Assembly (NCBI GenBank): GCA_966211965.1
Contig: CBIHON010000003.1
Span: forward strand, 124,001 to 188,000
DNA length: 64,000 nucleotides
Source: CBIHON01 sp966211965
Lineage (GTDB): Bacteria > Pseudomonadota > Gammaproteobacteria > Burkholderiales > Burkholderiaceae_D
Direction: 5' to 3'
Positions 36,500-45,067 of the stretch are shown piece after piece. Under the pieces are notes generated by a model, which saw only the letters and a list, made by a program, of their open reading frames with translations, ran no database searches and had not been told where the DNA came from. Position 1 is the first letter of the stretch. Every line of letters starts with the position of its first letter. Both the position numbers and the translations under genes were made by a program.

Positions 36500-36706
36500 C
36501 GTAGGGGACACGGTTTTTTATGCCCACGCAGTCTAAGACGAAATTCGCGGCAGCCTCACGCTTTGGCACGATCAGCTTCGTACCAGCTCTTTGCTTTGCC
36601 AATCTGTTGCTGCAAGGGCACGACCAAGGATAATGGCAGCATGGCCCGGCGATCCTTTCCTCCGTTGCCGGACAGGATTGTAACCTGATCAAGGAGCCTG
36701 GGCGGC
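36500..36706. other. Gap upstream of DUF3592 fragment
   Basis: No supported gene. An antisense frame (36765-36556) has no ribosome binding site. The sequence may hold eroded 5' parts of the DUF3592-like fragment that follows. Confidence 0.35.
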
Positions 36707-36955
36707 TTGGAAACCGGGGTTGCCAATGCTATCCATGCTATGAGCGGAGGAGTGATGTCTTTCACGGCTATTTGGCACTGTGCGAAAACAAAGTATCCGG
36801 TGGGAGCGGCGATACCGGTTCACTACTCACCCGGCAACCCTCAAGAGTCAGTTTTGCAACCCGGGTTGAGCTTTGCTCATTTCTCCGGCCTCGTCGCTGC
36901 TGCAGTCTTGTTGATCTCGGCCTGGAACCAACTGGCCGCCGGTCTGGCCATGTAA
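36707..36955 (+). pseudogene. C-terminal fragment of a DUF3592-like membrane protein
   Basis: The last 55 residues (YPVGAAIPVHYSPGNPQESV, then LQPG and a helix AAAVLLISAWNQLA) resemble the C-terminal end of DUF3592 proteins, which carry YPVG-VPVYYNP-P--SVL-PG. The usual N-terminal helix and beta strands are missing upstream, and no good ribosome binding site precedes the ATG. It is best read as a gene fragment followed directly by an inverted-repeat element. Confidence 0.5.
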
Positions 36956-36968
36956 AGCATGTGACGCC

Positions 36969-37089
36969 TAGAGCATTTTTAGCCTGACCGTACGGGCCAA
37001 TCTCAGGCCTCCGGTGCTCGGCGTACGCCCGTACGCGTCCGCTCCTCGGCCTGACCTTGACTCCGCGCGGTCAGGCTAAAAATGCTCTA
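36969..37089. repeat. Foldback element with 22-bp perfect inverted repeats
   Basis: Arm 36969-36990 (TAGAGCATTTTTAGCCTGAC, then CG) is exactly complementary to 37068-37089. The 77-nt interior also holds an inner inverted pair (CCGTACGGGC near 36988 and GCCCGTACGCG near 37028), so it can fold into a branched structure. It lies 41 bp after the end of the minus-strand ABC exporter gene and may end its transcript. Confidence 0.75.
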
Positions 37090-37129
37090 ACCCTTCCATC
37101 GAGAGTCGGTTACCCGGCAAGCCGCCCCC

Positions 37130-38914
37130 TTACCCCTGTCCAAACTGCAACGCCGCCAAACTCGCATACAACCCCCCTCGCGCCACCAGCGAAGAATGCG
37201 TTCCCGTCTCCACGATCCGCCCATGCTCCATCACGATGATCCGGTCCGCCCGCTGCACCGTCGCCAGCCGATGCGCAATCACCAGCGTGGTGCGCCCGGC
37301 CATCGCTGCTTCCAGCGCGCTTTGCACCAGCCGTTCCGACTCCGCATCGAGTGCGCTGGTGGCTTCGTCCAGCAATAGCAGCGGCGGATTTTTCAACAGT
37401 GCGCGGGCGATTGCGATGCGCTGGCGCTGGCCGCCGGACAGGCGCACGCCGCGCTCGCCCAGGAAGGATCGATAGCCCTCAGGCAGTCTTTCAATGAACT
37501 CATGCGCCGCCGCCAGTTTGGCAGCGGCGATGACTTCGGCATCGCTCGCGCCGGCGCGGCCGTAGCGGATGTTTTCCATCGCGTTGGCGGAAAAGATGAC
37601 GGTGTCCTGCGGCACGATGCCGATCGCATCGCGCAGCGTGTGCAGGTCGAGCTGCTTGATATCGACGCCATCGAGCGTGATACTGCCTTGTTGCGGGTCG
37701 TAGAAGCGCAGCAGCAACTGGAATAGCGTGGTCTTGCCGGCGCCGGACGGGCCGACCACGGCGATTGTTTCGCCGGCCGGGATGTCGATCGAGATGTGCG
37801 CCAATGCGCTGGTGTCGGGGCGCGATGAGTAGCGGAAACTGATGTCCTTCAATGCCAGCGCCGCGCCGTTGGCGGTGCGTGCCGGCAGCGGCAGCGGGTT
37901 GGCAGGGGACTGGATGGGTGAGCGCACCGCGAGTAATTCCAGCAGGCGCTCGGTGGCGCCGGCTGCTCTTTGCGCATCGCCAAGCACTTCCGACAAGGCG
38001 CCGATCGAGCCGGCCACGATCGATGCGTAGAGGATGAATTGTCCCAGCTCGCCGCCGGTCATGTCGCCCCGGATCACCGCATGCGCGCCCAGCCACAGCA
38101 CGAACACGATCGCGCCGAATACCAGCAGGATCGCCGCTACCGTCAGCAATGAGCGGGCACGGATGCGTTGCATCGCGGTCTTGAAGGCGCGTTCGACCGA
38201 GGCGCCGAAGCGGGTCGATTCCCTGGTCTCTTGAGTGAAGGCTTGCACGGTCGGCATCGCGTTGAGAATTTCGCCGGCCAGCGCCGAAGCGTCCGCTACC
38301 CGGTCTTGCGATTCGCGCGACAGCTTGCGCACGCGGCGGCCGAACAGCACGATCGGCAAGACGACAGCCGTCAGCATCACCAGGATGATCGAAGACAGCT
38401 TGACGCTGGTGACGAACAACATCGCCAAACCGCCAATGAACAGCAACATGTTGCGCAAGGCCATCGAAATGCTGGTGCCGACCAAGGTCTGGATCAGCGT
38501 GGTGTCAGTGGTCAGGCGCGACAGCACCGCGCCGGTTTGCAGGGTCTCGAAAAACTGCGGGCTTTGCTGCACCACATGGCCATACACGGCGCTGCGGATA
38601 TCGGCCGTGACCCGCTCGCCGAGCCAGGACACCATGTAAAAGCGGGCCGCGGTCGCCACCGCCAGCACGCAAGCCACGCCGAACAACGCGATGAAATACA
38701 GGTCGACGTGCTCGATGCTTTTGGTTCCGGACGCGCCGAAACCGAGGTCGATCATCTGCTTGAAGGCATACGGGATCGCCAGCGTGGCGCTGGCTGCCAC
38801 CAGCAGCGCGATGCCGGCCAGGACGAACTGGCGCTTGTACGGCGCGAGAAACGACATCAGGCCGGCCAGCATGGCCAGGTTGCCTTTTTGCGGTTCTTTG
38901 GTATCGGAAGTCAT
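37130..38914 (-). CDS. MsbA-like ABC exporter (transmembrane plus ATPase)
   Basis: I take the ATG at 38914 (594 residues); the frame is open to 38992 without a convincing start. Six helices (from about residue 20) are followed by an ATPase with Walker A (GPSGAGKTTLFQ), Q-loop IVPQDTVIFS, signature LSGGQRQRIAIARA, Walker B (LLLLDEATSALD) and the switch HRLATV. It matches the half-size lipid/drug exporter type near MsbA that occurs widely in Proteobacteria. The substrate is unknown. Confidence 0.88.
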   Translation of the reverse strand: MTSDTKEPQKGNLAMLAGLMSFLAPYKRQFVLAGIALLVAASATLAIPYAFKQMIDLGFGASGTKSIEHVDLYFIALFGVACVLAVATAARFYMVSWLGERVTADIRSAVYGHVVQQSPQFFETLQTGAVLSRLTTDTTLIQTLVGTSISMALRNMLLFIGGLAMLFVTSVKLSSIILVMLTAVVLPIVLFGRRVRKLSRESQDRVADASALAGEILNAMPTVQAFTQETRESTRFGASVERAFKTAMQRIRARSLLTVAAILLVFGAIVFVLWLGAHAVIRGDMTGGELGQFILYASIVAGSIGALSEVLGDAQRAAGATERLLELLAVRSPIQSPANPLPLPARTANGAALALKDISFRYSSRPDTSALAHISIDIPAGETIAVVGPSGAGKTTLFQLLLRFYDPQQGSITLDGVDIKQLDLHTLRDAIGIVPQDTVIFSANAMENIRYGRAGASDAEVIAAAKLAAAHEFIERLPEGYRSFLGERGVRLSGGQRQRIAIARALLKNPPLLLLDEATSALDAESERLVQSALEAAMAGRTTLVIAHRLATVQRADRIIVMEHGRIVETGTHSSLVARGGLYASLAALQFGQG

Positions 38915-38998
38915 TTGCTTTTTTCTGTGTCGGTCGGGTTGAGAGGGGACTATCGCCTCCCTGAATGGATAAAGCCGAGTTCCTACCCGCATCCCTGT

Positions 38999-40132
38999 TC
39001 ATAACTTCATCGGCGTCACATATCCCGTCAACTCAAGATAACCATGCCCGGCCTCGTTGCCGTCGCGCGTCACGGTGACAGCACCTTCCCAATACACCGC
39101 ACCGGTCGATTGCCGCGAGTCGAGTTCCTGGTCGTCTTGCAAGGGCGTCAACTGCCACACCGTCGAGCCGGTCTGAATCCGCGTTGCCACCGGATAGACG
39201 GCATTGGTGCGCGGCGAGCGCCAAGTGCGTACCGGCTCGAATCGAATCTGCTCTTGAGGAAAGTGCGTCACGCGGCCGGCGGCATCGCGCAGCGCGGCGT
39301 GGGCCCACAGCTTACCACCAGTCTTGCCGCGGATCTGGAAGGCCATCAGCGCTGAACCGTCGGCCAGATTGACGCCGACCCAATCCCATCCGGCGGCCCG
39401 CGGATCAAGCACGCTGCTCGACCATTCGTGATCGAGCCAGGCCGTGCCAGTAATTGCTGCCGGCTTGCCGTTGCGGATGACGCTGCCGGCAACTAGCAGC
39501 TGCGGTTCGCTGTAATAGTAGCTGGCCTGTTCGGACTGCGGACCCTTGCGCGAAAAGCCGGATGCGCCCTGCAGCATCAGCGGCTGCGATGGCGTCAAGG
39601 TGATGGACAGGGTGAATTCCCGCGCAGTGACGGTGGCTTGATAGCGGCCGTCAGATCCGCGCGTCAGGCGCCAATCATCCAGCTTCACCTCGGTATTACC
39701 TTGCTTCGCATAGGCCAGCCCGAAACCTTCGCGCGCGCTTTTCTGGTCGTGCTGGAGTTTGCCGGCGGCCGGGTCGGAGAGCGCCGCGTGCGCGATGACC
39801 AATTGGCGCGGCGCGAACTTGCTCGGGTTGGCGTGATCGTGATCGGTAGCGGAGCGAAAGAAGGTGATCTGGAAGCCGAGCGGTTTCTTGTCCGGCGTTT
39901 CCAGCCAGCCGGTGGCGTACCACCATTCGGTTCGGAACTCGGGATGGGCGCCGAAGTCTTGCGGAAAGATGAGAGCATGCCCGGGCGTCACGCGGGCGAA
40001 ACGAGGCGGCGCGGCGACGGATGCGGTAAGAAAAATCAGCGACAAGGCGAAGGCCCTGAGCATTGAAAGGGCGATCGGCGCAGCCGGCAGCCTGCTTCCA
40101 TGAAAACGCAAAATCCCTTTGCCCAAGCCCAT
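38999..40132 (-). CDS. Secreted lipocalin-like/hydroxyneurosporene-synthase-fold protein (AttH type)
   Basis: This protein has 377 residues from the ATG at 40132, which overlaps the permease stop (ATGA) and has GGGAGGA upstream. A hydrophobic signal (LRAFALSLIFLTASVAA) is followed by the AttH/CrtC double-lipocalin pattern: FRTEWWYATGWLETPDKKP, GFQITFFRS, TAWLDHEWSSSVLDPRAAGW and a DW-GVNLADGSALM segment. It is the third gene of an ABC-permease operon, as in AttEFGH-like loci. An in-frame ATG at 40063 is an alternative start. Confidence 0.82.
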   Translation of the reverse strand: MGLGKGILRFHGSRLPAAPIALSMLRAFALSLIFLTASVAAPPRFARVTPGHALIFPQDFGAHPEFRTEWWYATGWLETPDKKPLGFQITFFRSATDHDHANPSKFAPRQLVIAHAALSDPAAGKLQHDQKSAREGFGLAYAKQGNTEVKLDDWRLTRGSDGRYQATVTAREFTLSITLTPSQPLMLQGASGFSRKGPQSEQASYYYSEPQLLVAGSVIRNGKPAAITGTAWLDHEWSSSVLDPRAAGWDWVGVNLADGSALMAFQIRGKTGGKLWAHAALRDAAGRVTHFPQEQIRFEPVRTWRSPRTNAVYPVATRIQTGSTVWQLTPLQDDQELDSRQSTGAVYWEGAVTVTRDGNEAGHGYLELTGYVTPMKL

Positions 40133-42666
40133 CACCAGTCCTCCCGCACCGCGCGCACCGCATTGCCCGACACCGCATATTTTCCCGCCGCCAGAGCCGT
40201 CACTGCCGCCGACGCCAGCAATACCGCAGCAACTCCGAACAACCATGACCACGGCATATGCAACTGCATGCTCCAATGGAAGGACTGCGGATTCACGATA
40301 AACACCAGGATCAGGCTGATCACCCATCCCAGCACGAACCCGGCCAAGATCCCGATCGCCGTCAGCAGCGCGCCTTCGGTCGTGAGGATGCCGAGAATCT
40401 GCCTGCGCGTGACGCCGATATGCCGCAGCATCCCGAATTCCTTGGCGCGTGCCAAGGTTTGCGCCGAGAAAGTTGCCGCAACGCCGAACAAACCGATCAC
40501 GATTGCCACCAGTTCCAGCAAATAGGTCACCGCGAAGCTGCGGTCGAATATCGTCAAACTCAAGGCCCGGATATCGCCGGGCTCGGCGAATTCCAGCGCC
40601 GCGCCGAAGGGTAAATTTTTCATCGCCGCGATTGCTTGTGCGGCGCTCACGCCGGGCCGCAGCCAGAGCGCGGCGTCGTTGATCTCCATGTCGCCCGACA
40701 GCGCCTGATAATCCGTCAGACGCATCTGGATCGCACCGCCTTGCCGCGCATAGTCGCGCCATACCCCGGCCACGATGCACTCGCAGGAGCGGCCCTGAAT
40801 CGGCAGCCGTATCCGTTTGCCAAGCCCATAGCCGTACAGATCGACCATCGCTTCCGACACCCAGACCGGCGTGGCGCCGGGCGGAATCATCGCAGGCGCA
40901 AGCACATCGCCGACAACCGCCAGGGCCTTGCCGGGGTCGGCAGGATCGATCGGACGCGCAAGCAAGGCGACGCCGGGGCGGCTCGGGTCGAGCATCACCG
41001 AGGTCGAGCGCAAGAAATCGGCGCGCGCGATGCCGGGCAGGGCCGCCAGCACTTTTTGCTCATCCGGCTTCAGCGCACCGGTATCGCCGTTCGCCGCCGA
41101 GCGCACATACAAATCGGCCGGCAGGATCTGGCGCAGCCAGTCGTCCAGCGAGACGCGGAAACTGGCGACCATGATCGCCATCGCGACCATCAGGCTGAAG
41201 CTCGACAGTACGCCGCCCAGCGCGATGGAAGCCTGATTGGGCGCATTCGCCAGTCTTGTCAATGCCAGGGTCAGAACCGCACCCGCCCTGCCGGCCGTGG
41301 CAAATAATGCAGAGAAAGCGATTGCGGCAACGCGCGGCATCAAGGCGATCGTGCCGATCAGCAAAAGCGCGACCGCCGCATAGCCGAAAATCGGCAGATC
41401 GAACAATGGCGGCGCTTGCGTCAGGATCGCACCCAGCGCCAGACAGGCAAGCGCCGGCCAAGGCCGTCCCAGCTTCGCCAGGGCGACATCCTCGCTGCCG
41501 GATTTGAGCGCGGCGGCAGGCTTGGCATGCGCCGCTTCCCACGCAGGCGCGGCGCTGCCCAGAACGGCGATGCCGGCGCCGAGCAGCAGGAAAATCAGCG
41601 CCGCCGGCACATCAAATTGGACCGACGGATTCACGCCGGGGAAATATCCGCCGCCCAGATCGCCGCCGAAAAAATGCAGCGCCGCCGCCGCCATTGCATA
41701 ACCCAGCGCCAGTCCCAGCAAGGCGCCATTTACGCCCAGCACCGCGCCCTCCAGCAGGATCTGCAGCAGCAATTGCCGGCGCGTCAGCCCGACCACGCGC
41801 AACAAGGCGAACTGGCTGCGGCGCCGGATCACCGACAGCGCCTGCGTCGAGAACACCAGGAAGGCGCCCGTGAACAAGGCGACCAGCGCCAGCACGTTCA
41901 GGTTCACCCGATAGGCGCGCGACATGTTGGCGGTGCGCGCTTCCTGGTCTTCGGTTTCGGTTACCAGGATTTTTCCGTCGAATTCCCTGGCCAAAGCCGC
42001 CTTGAACGCCTCGCGGTTTACGCCTTGCATCAGTTTCAGGTCGATGCGCGACAGTTGTCCCAGCTTGTTGAAACGCCACTGCGCCGCGCCGATATCCATC
42101 ACGGCGATACGCTGGCCGGCACGTGCGCGCGTCAAGCCGCCGGCCACGCGCAAGGTGATGGTTTGCGTGCCGGAACGCAGCGGCAGCAGCTCGCCGGGTT
42201 TCAGTTTCAGCCATTCCATTGCCGCCGGCGAGAGGAAAATCGCGTCGTCGGCCAAGCTGTCGTAAGGCTTGCCTGCCGACGGCAGTCCGATCAAATCCGG
42301 CGCAATCGCCGCAGCGCGCAATACGTCGATACCGAGAATTTTCAACGCGCTTTTTTGTCCGGGAACGGGGACATCGAGTTCCAGCACCGGGTTGGCCAGC
42401 GCGACGCCCTCATGCTGCGCCAGCGGCGGATACAGCGCTTCGTCGAACCAGTTCTGCGTGCCGCGCACTTGCAAGTCCGACTGGCCGGAAAGGCTTTTGA
42501 CCGCGGCGGAAAATTCGTTGAAGGCGGCGGCATTGATCAGGTGAATCGCGAATCCCAACGCGACGCCGAGCGCAATGGCGGCGATCGCGACCAGTGCCCG
42601 CACCGGATGGGCGCGCCATTCGCCGCCCAGCAGCCAGCGGCGCAATTGTCCGCGGCCGGGCTTCAT
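40132..42666 (-). CDS. FtsX-family ABC transporter permease, double-domain (YbbP-like)
   Basis: This 844-residue protein has one N-terminal helix (VRALVAIAAIALGVALGFAI), a large periplasmic domain, FtsX helices near residues 255-400 with SVIRRRSQFALLRVVGLTRR, a middle part, and a second FtsX block ending the protein (AKEFGMLRHIGVTRRQILGI). This two-FtsX arrangement is that of YbbP/AttG-type permeases. It overlaps both neighbours by a few bases and is likely complexed with the preceding ATPase. It probably moves lipids or lipoproteins. Confidence 0.85.
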   Translation of the reverse strand: MKPGRGQLRRWLLGGEWRAHPVRALVAIAAIALGVALGFAIHLINAAAFNEFSAAVKSLSGQSDLQVRGTQNWFDEALYPPLAQHEGVALANPVLELDVPVPGQKSALKILGIDVLRAAAIAPDLIGLPSAGKPYDSLADDAIFLSPAAMEWLKLKPGELLPLRSGTQTITLRVAGGLTRARAGQRIAVMDIGAAQWRFNKLGQLSRIDLKLMQGVNREAFKAALAREFDGKILVTETEDQEARTANMSRAYRVNLNVLALVALFTGAFLVFSTQALSVIRRRSQFALLRVVGLTRRQLLLQILLEGAVLGVNGALLGLALGYAMAAAALHFFGGDLGGGYFPGVNPSVQFDVPAALIFLLLGAGIAVLGSAAPAWEAAHAKPAAALKSGSEDVALAKLGRPWPALACLALGAILTQAPPLFDLPIFGYAAVALLLIGTIALMPRVAAIAFSALFATAGRAGAVLTLALTRLANAPNQASIALGGVLSSFSLMVAMAIMVASFRVSLDDWLRQILPADLYVRSAANGDTGALKPDEQKVLAALPGIARADFLRSTSVMLDPSRPGVALLARPIDPADPGKALAVVGDVLAPAMIPPGATPVWVSEAMVDLYGYGLGKRIRLPIQGRSCECIVAGVWRDYARQGGAIQMRLTDYQALSGDMEINDAALWLRPGVSAAQAIAAMKNLPFGAALEFAEPGDIRALSLTIFDRSFAVTYLLELVAIVIGLFGVAATFSAQTLARAKEFGMLRHIGVTRRQILGILTTEGALLTAIGILAGFVLGWVISLILVFIVNPQSFHWSMQLHMPWSWLFGVAAVLLASAAVTALAAGKYAVSGNAVRAVREDW

Positions 42667-43325
42667 CGAGGCTGGTCCTGCGCCGCCGGCTGCAAGCCAT
42701 CCTTGCTCAGGATCAGCACGCGATCGGCAGTCGCGGCGGCGGCGTGCGAATGGGTAACGAGGATGCCGGATGCGCCATTGGCCTTGATCTCGTCGCGCAA
42801 CAGCATCAATATGCCATGCGCGGTATCGGGGTCCAGGTTGCCGGTCGGTTCGTCCGCCAGGATCAGTTTCGGCCGGTGCACCAAGGCGCGGGCGACCGCG
42901 ACACGCTGCAATTCGCCGCCCGACAATTGACGCGGAAAATCCGCGCCGCGGCCTTGCAGGCCGACTGCATTCAGCATTTGTTCGGCGCGCTCCATGGCCG
43001 CGCCGTTGAGCAGCAAGGGCAGGGCGATGTTCTGCAGCAAGGTCAGGTGCGGCAGCACATGGAAGGCCTGGAAGACAAAGCCGAATTTCTCGCGCCGCAG
43101 ATGCGTCGCGGCATCGTCGTCCAGCGCAGACATGTTGACTTGGTCGATCATGACCTCGCCGCTGTCGGGCGTGTCGAGGCCGGCGATCAGGTTCAGCAGG
43201 GTCGATTTGCCGACGCCGGAGTCGCCCATGATGGCGACGTATTCGCCGGCGGCCAAGGTATAGGACAAATCCGCCAAGACCTGGCGGCGATTGTAGGATT
43301 TGGCGAGGGCGCGGAGTGTCAGCAT
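42663..43325 (-). CDS. ABC transporter ATPase, LolD/YbbA-like
   Basis: This 220-residue protein shows Walker A (GDSGVGKSTLL), the Q-loop region FQAFHVLPHLTLLQN, the signature LSGGELQRVAVARA, Walker B (LILADEPTGNLD) and VTHSHAAAATADR at the switch. The AFHVLPHLT stretch is typical of the LolD/MacB/YbbA clade. It is the first gene of the operon with the permease and the lipocalin-like protein, overlapping the permease start by 4 bases. Confidence 0.9.
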   Translation of the reverse strand: MLTLRALAKSYNRRQVLADLSYTLAAGEYVAIMGDSGVGKSTLLNLIAGLDTPDSGEVMIDQVNMSALDDDAATHLRREKFGFVFQAFHVLPHLTLLQNIALPLLLNGAAMERAEQMLNAVGLQGRGADFPRQLSGGELQRVAVARALVHRPKLILADEPTGNLDPDTAHGILMLLRDEIKANGASGILVTHSHAAAATADRVLILSKDGLQPAAQDQPR

Positions 43326-43379
43326 CTACTCATTACTGCTCATTACGTTTCGCGCCGCTTCTTCTGATCGAACAGGTTC

Positions 43380-44261
43380 TTAAAGCTGCTTCGCCTCAAA
43401 CGTATTGCACATTTTCATTTGTCCACTCTCGATCCCCTTGGTAAACCAGCGCACCCGCTGTTCCGAAGTTCCATGCGTAAACGAATCCGGTACCACATAC
43501 CCTTGCGCCTGCCTCTGCAAGGCGTCGTCGCCGATCGCGGTGGCTGCGTTCAGTGCTGTCTCCACATCGCCTTTCTCAAGAATATTGCGCGCCCGGTTCG
43601 CATGAAAAGCCCACACGCCGGCAAAGCAATCGGCCTGCAATTCCAGTCGCACCGACAGCGCATTGGCCTGGCTCTGCGATGCACGCCGCCGCGCGTTGTC
43701 GACCTTGCCCGAAATGCCGAGCAGGTTTTGCACGTGATGCCCGACTTCATGCGCGATCACGTAAGCTTCCGCGAATTCGCCGGAAACGTGGAAGCGTTGC
43801 TGCATCAGGCGATAAAAGCTCAGGTCGATGTAGACTTTCTGGTCGCCGGGGCAGTAGAAGGGGCCGGTCGCGGTTTGGCCCGTGCCGCAGGCGGTCGGGG
43901 TGCGGCCGGAGAACAGCACCAGCTTGGGCTTGACGTAGGTGCCGCCCTGGGCGCGGAACAATTCAGTCCAGGTGTCTTCGGTGTCGGCCAGCACGGTCGA
44001 GACGAATTTCGCCAGGTGATCGGAGGCCGGCGGCTTGTGTGCCGGGGCTTGCTGCACCGGCGTCATGGAGCCCGAGCCGCCGCTTAACAGGTTGAGCAGC
44101 GTGACCGGGTTCACACCCAAAACATACGAACCGATCAAGGCGGCGACTATGGTGCCGATCCCGATCGATCGTCCGCCGAAACCGAATCCGCCGGAGCCGC
44201 CGCCATCTTCGCCGCGCCGGTCTTCCACATTGTCGCTTTCGCGGTTTCCTTCCCATCTCAT
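43380..44261 (-). CDS. KPN_02809-family neutral zinc metallopeptidase (YpfJ-like)
   Basis: This protein has 293 residues. One membrane helix (GTIVAALIGSYVLGVNPVTLL) is followed by the metallopeptidase domain with the HExxH motif in YVIAHEVGHHVQNLLG and a downstream LELQADCFAGVWA segment supplying further zinc ligands. The Gly-rich N-terminus is usual. Its physiological substrate is unknown. The element at 44296-44362 lies just upstream of the start. Confidence 0.88.
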   Translation of the reverse strand: MRWEGNRESDNVEDRRGEDGGGSGGFGFGGRSIGIGTIVAALIGSYVLGVNPVTLLNLLSGGSGSMTPVQQAPAHKPPASDHLAKFVSTVLADTEDTWTELFRAQGGTYVKPKLVLFSGRTPTACGTGQTATGPFYCPGDQKVYIDLSFYRLMQQRFHVSGEFAEAYVIAHEVGHHVQNLLGISGKVDNARRRASQSQANALSVRLELQADCFAGVWAFHANRARNILEKGDVETALNAATAIGDDALQRQAQGYVVPDSFTHGTSEQRVRWFTKGIESGQMKMCNTFEAKQL

Positions 44262-44295
44262 GTTGTTTCCTCGTGCTGGATAGTTGAAGCGCTAA

Positions 44296-44362
44296 CAGGC
44301 TGTTGAAAAACGTAGCGAGCAGACCTCGAGATCGGTCCGCGCGGTAGTTTTTCAACAGCCTG
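44296..44362. repeat. Foldback repeat (CAGGCTGTTGAAAAAC arms)
   Basis: CAGGCTGTTGAAAAAC (44296-44311) pairs exactly with GTTTTTCAACAGCCTG (44347-44362) over a 35-nt loop. The motif is familiar from short stem-loop repeats in many proteobacterial genomes and from insertion-sequence ends. It sits upstream of the zinc protease gene start and could act as a terminator for DUF4142. Confidence 0.75.
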
Positions 44363-44462
44363 CTAAGTCTATCGCAGATGCAAAAATGCCGACAGGTCGA
44401 AGAGGTTCCTGTTGTGCGCCTGCCGGCCGGTGAAGAGGGATGCGTCCGGCGCGGCGTGTGTT

Positions 44463-45011
44463 TCAGTCAAGCGTCGCCTCCAGGTTCTCTGCCATTTCCC
44501 GGTGATGTTCGAGAACCGGCAGTGTCCTGGCAGCGAAGGCTTGCACATCCAGGTCCTTGGCGCCGGTAGCTGCCTTGCGAAACAGCCAGACCGCGTCACG
44601 ATGCGCGGCGATGCCGATTTCCCTGACAAATTCGCGGTCGAATTCCTGCTTTTCCAGGCTATTCAATTTGGCGATTGCGGCCTGCTGTTCCTTGCTCGGT
44701 TCGTCCGATACTTTGGCGCCCTTGGCGGCGGCCAGGTGGGTGACTTCGTCGCCGATTTTAAGGTGGTCGGTTTCTATTCCGGCGGCCAAGGATTTGACCC
44801 GGGTGGAAGCGGCCTTGCCGCGCGCGCTGCGGCTGGCCGCGACTCCGGTGCTGGCGGCTTCGGCGGCGGCGTTCAGGAATTGCTTGTCGGCGGCCGTCAG
44901 TTCTTCCGCAGCGTGCGATGTCATTGCCGTCAACGACGCGCCAAGCACCGCGGCAGCGGCAAAGATTTTCAGCACGGTTCTGCGATTGCGGTGAAATGAA
45001 GATCGATGCAT
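44463..45011 (-). CDS. DUF4142 domain secreted protein
   Basis: This 182-residue protein has a twin-arginine-like N-terminus (NRRTVLKIF, then AAAAVLGASLTAMTSHA) consistent with export, followed by the DUF4142 helical domain (LTAADKQFLNAAAEAASTGV; FDREFVREIGIAAHRDAVWL; LPVLEHHREMAENL). The domain is ferritin-like in appearance and of unknown function. It stands between the zinc protease and the PBP gene on the same strand. Confidence 0.85.
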   Translation of the reverse strand: MHRSSFHRNRRTVLKIFAAAAVLGASLTAMTSHAAEELTAADKQFLNAAAEAASTGVAASRSARGKAASTRVKSLAAGIETDHLKIGDEVTHLAAAKGAKVSDEPSKEQQAAIAKLNSLEKQEFDREFVREIGIAAHRDAVWLFRKAATGAKDLDVQAFAARTLPVLEHHREMAENLEATLD

Positions 45012-45067
45012 CGGTTTTTCTCCTCAAGGTAAAAGTTTCGGACGCGAATTGCGCCATGCCGCCATGC

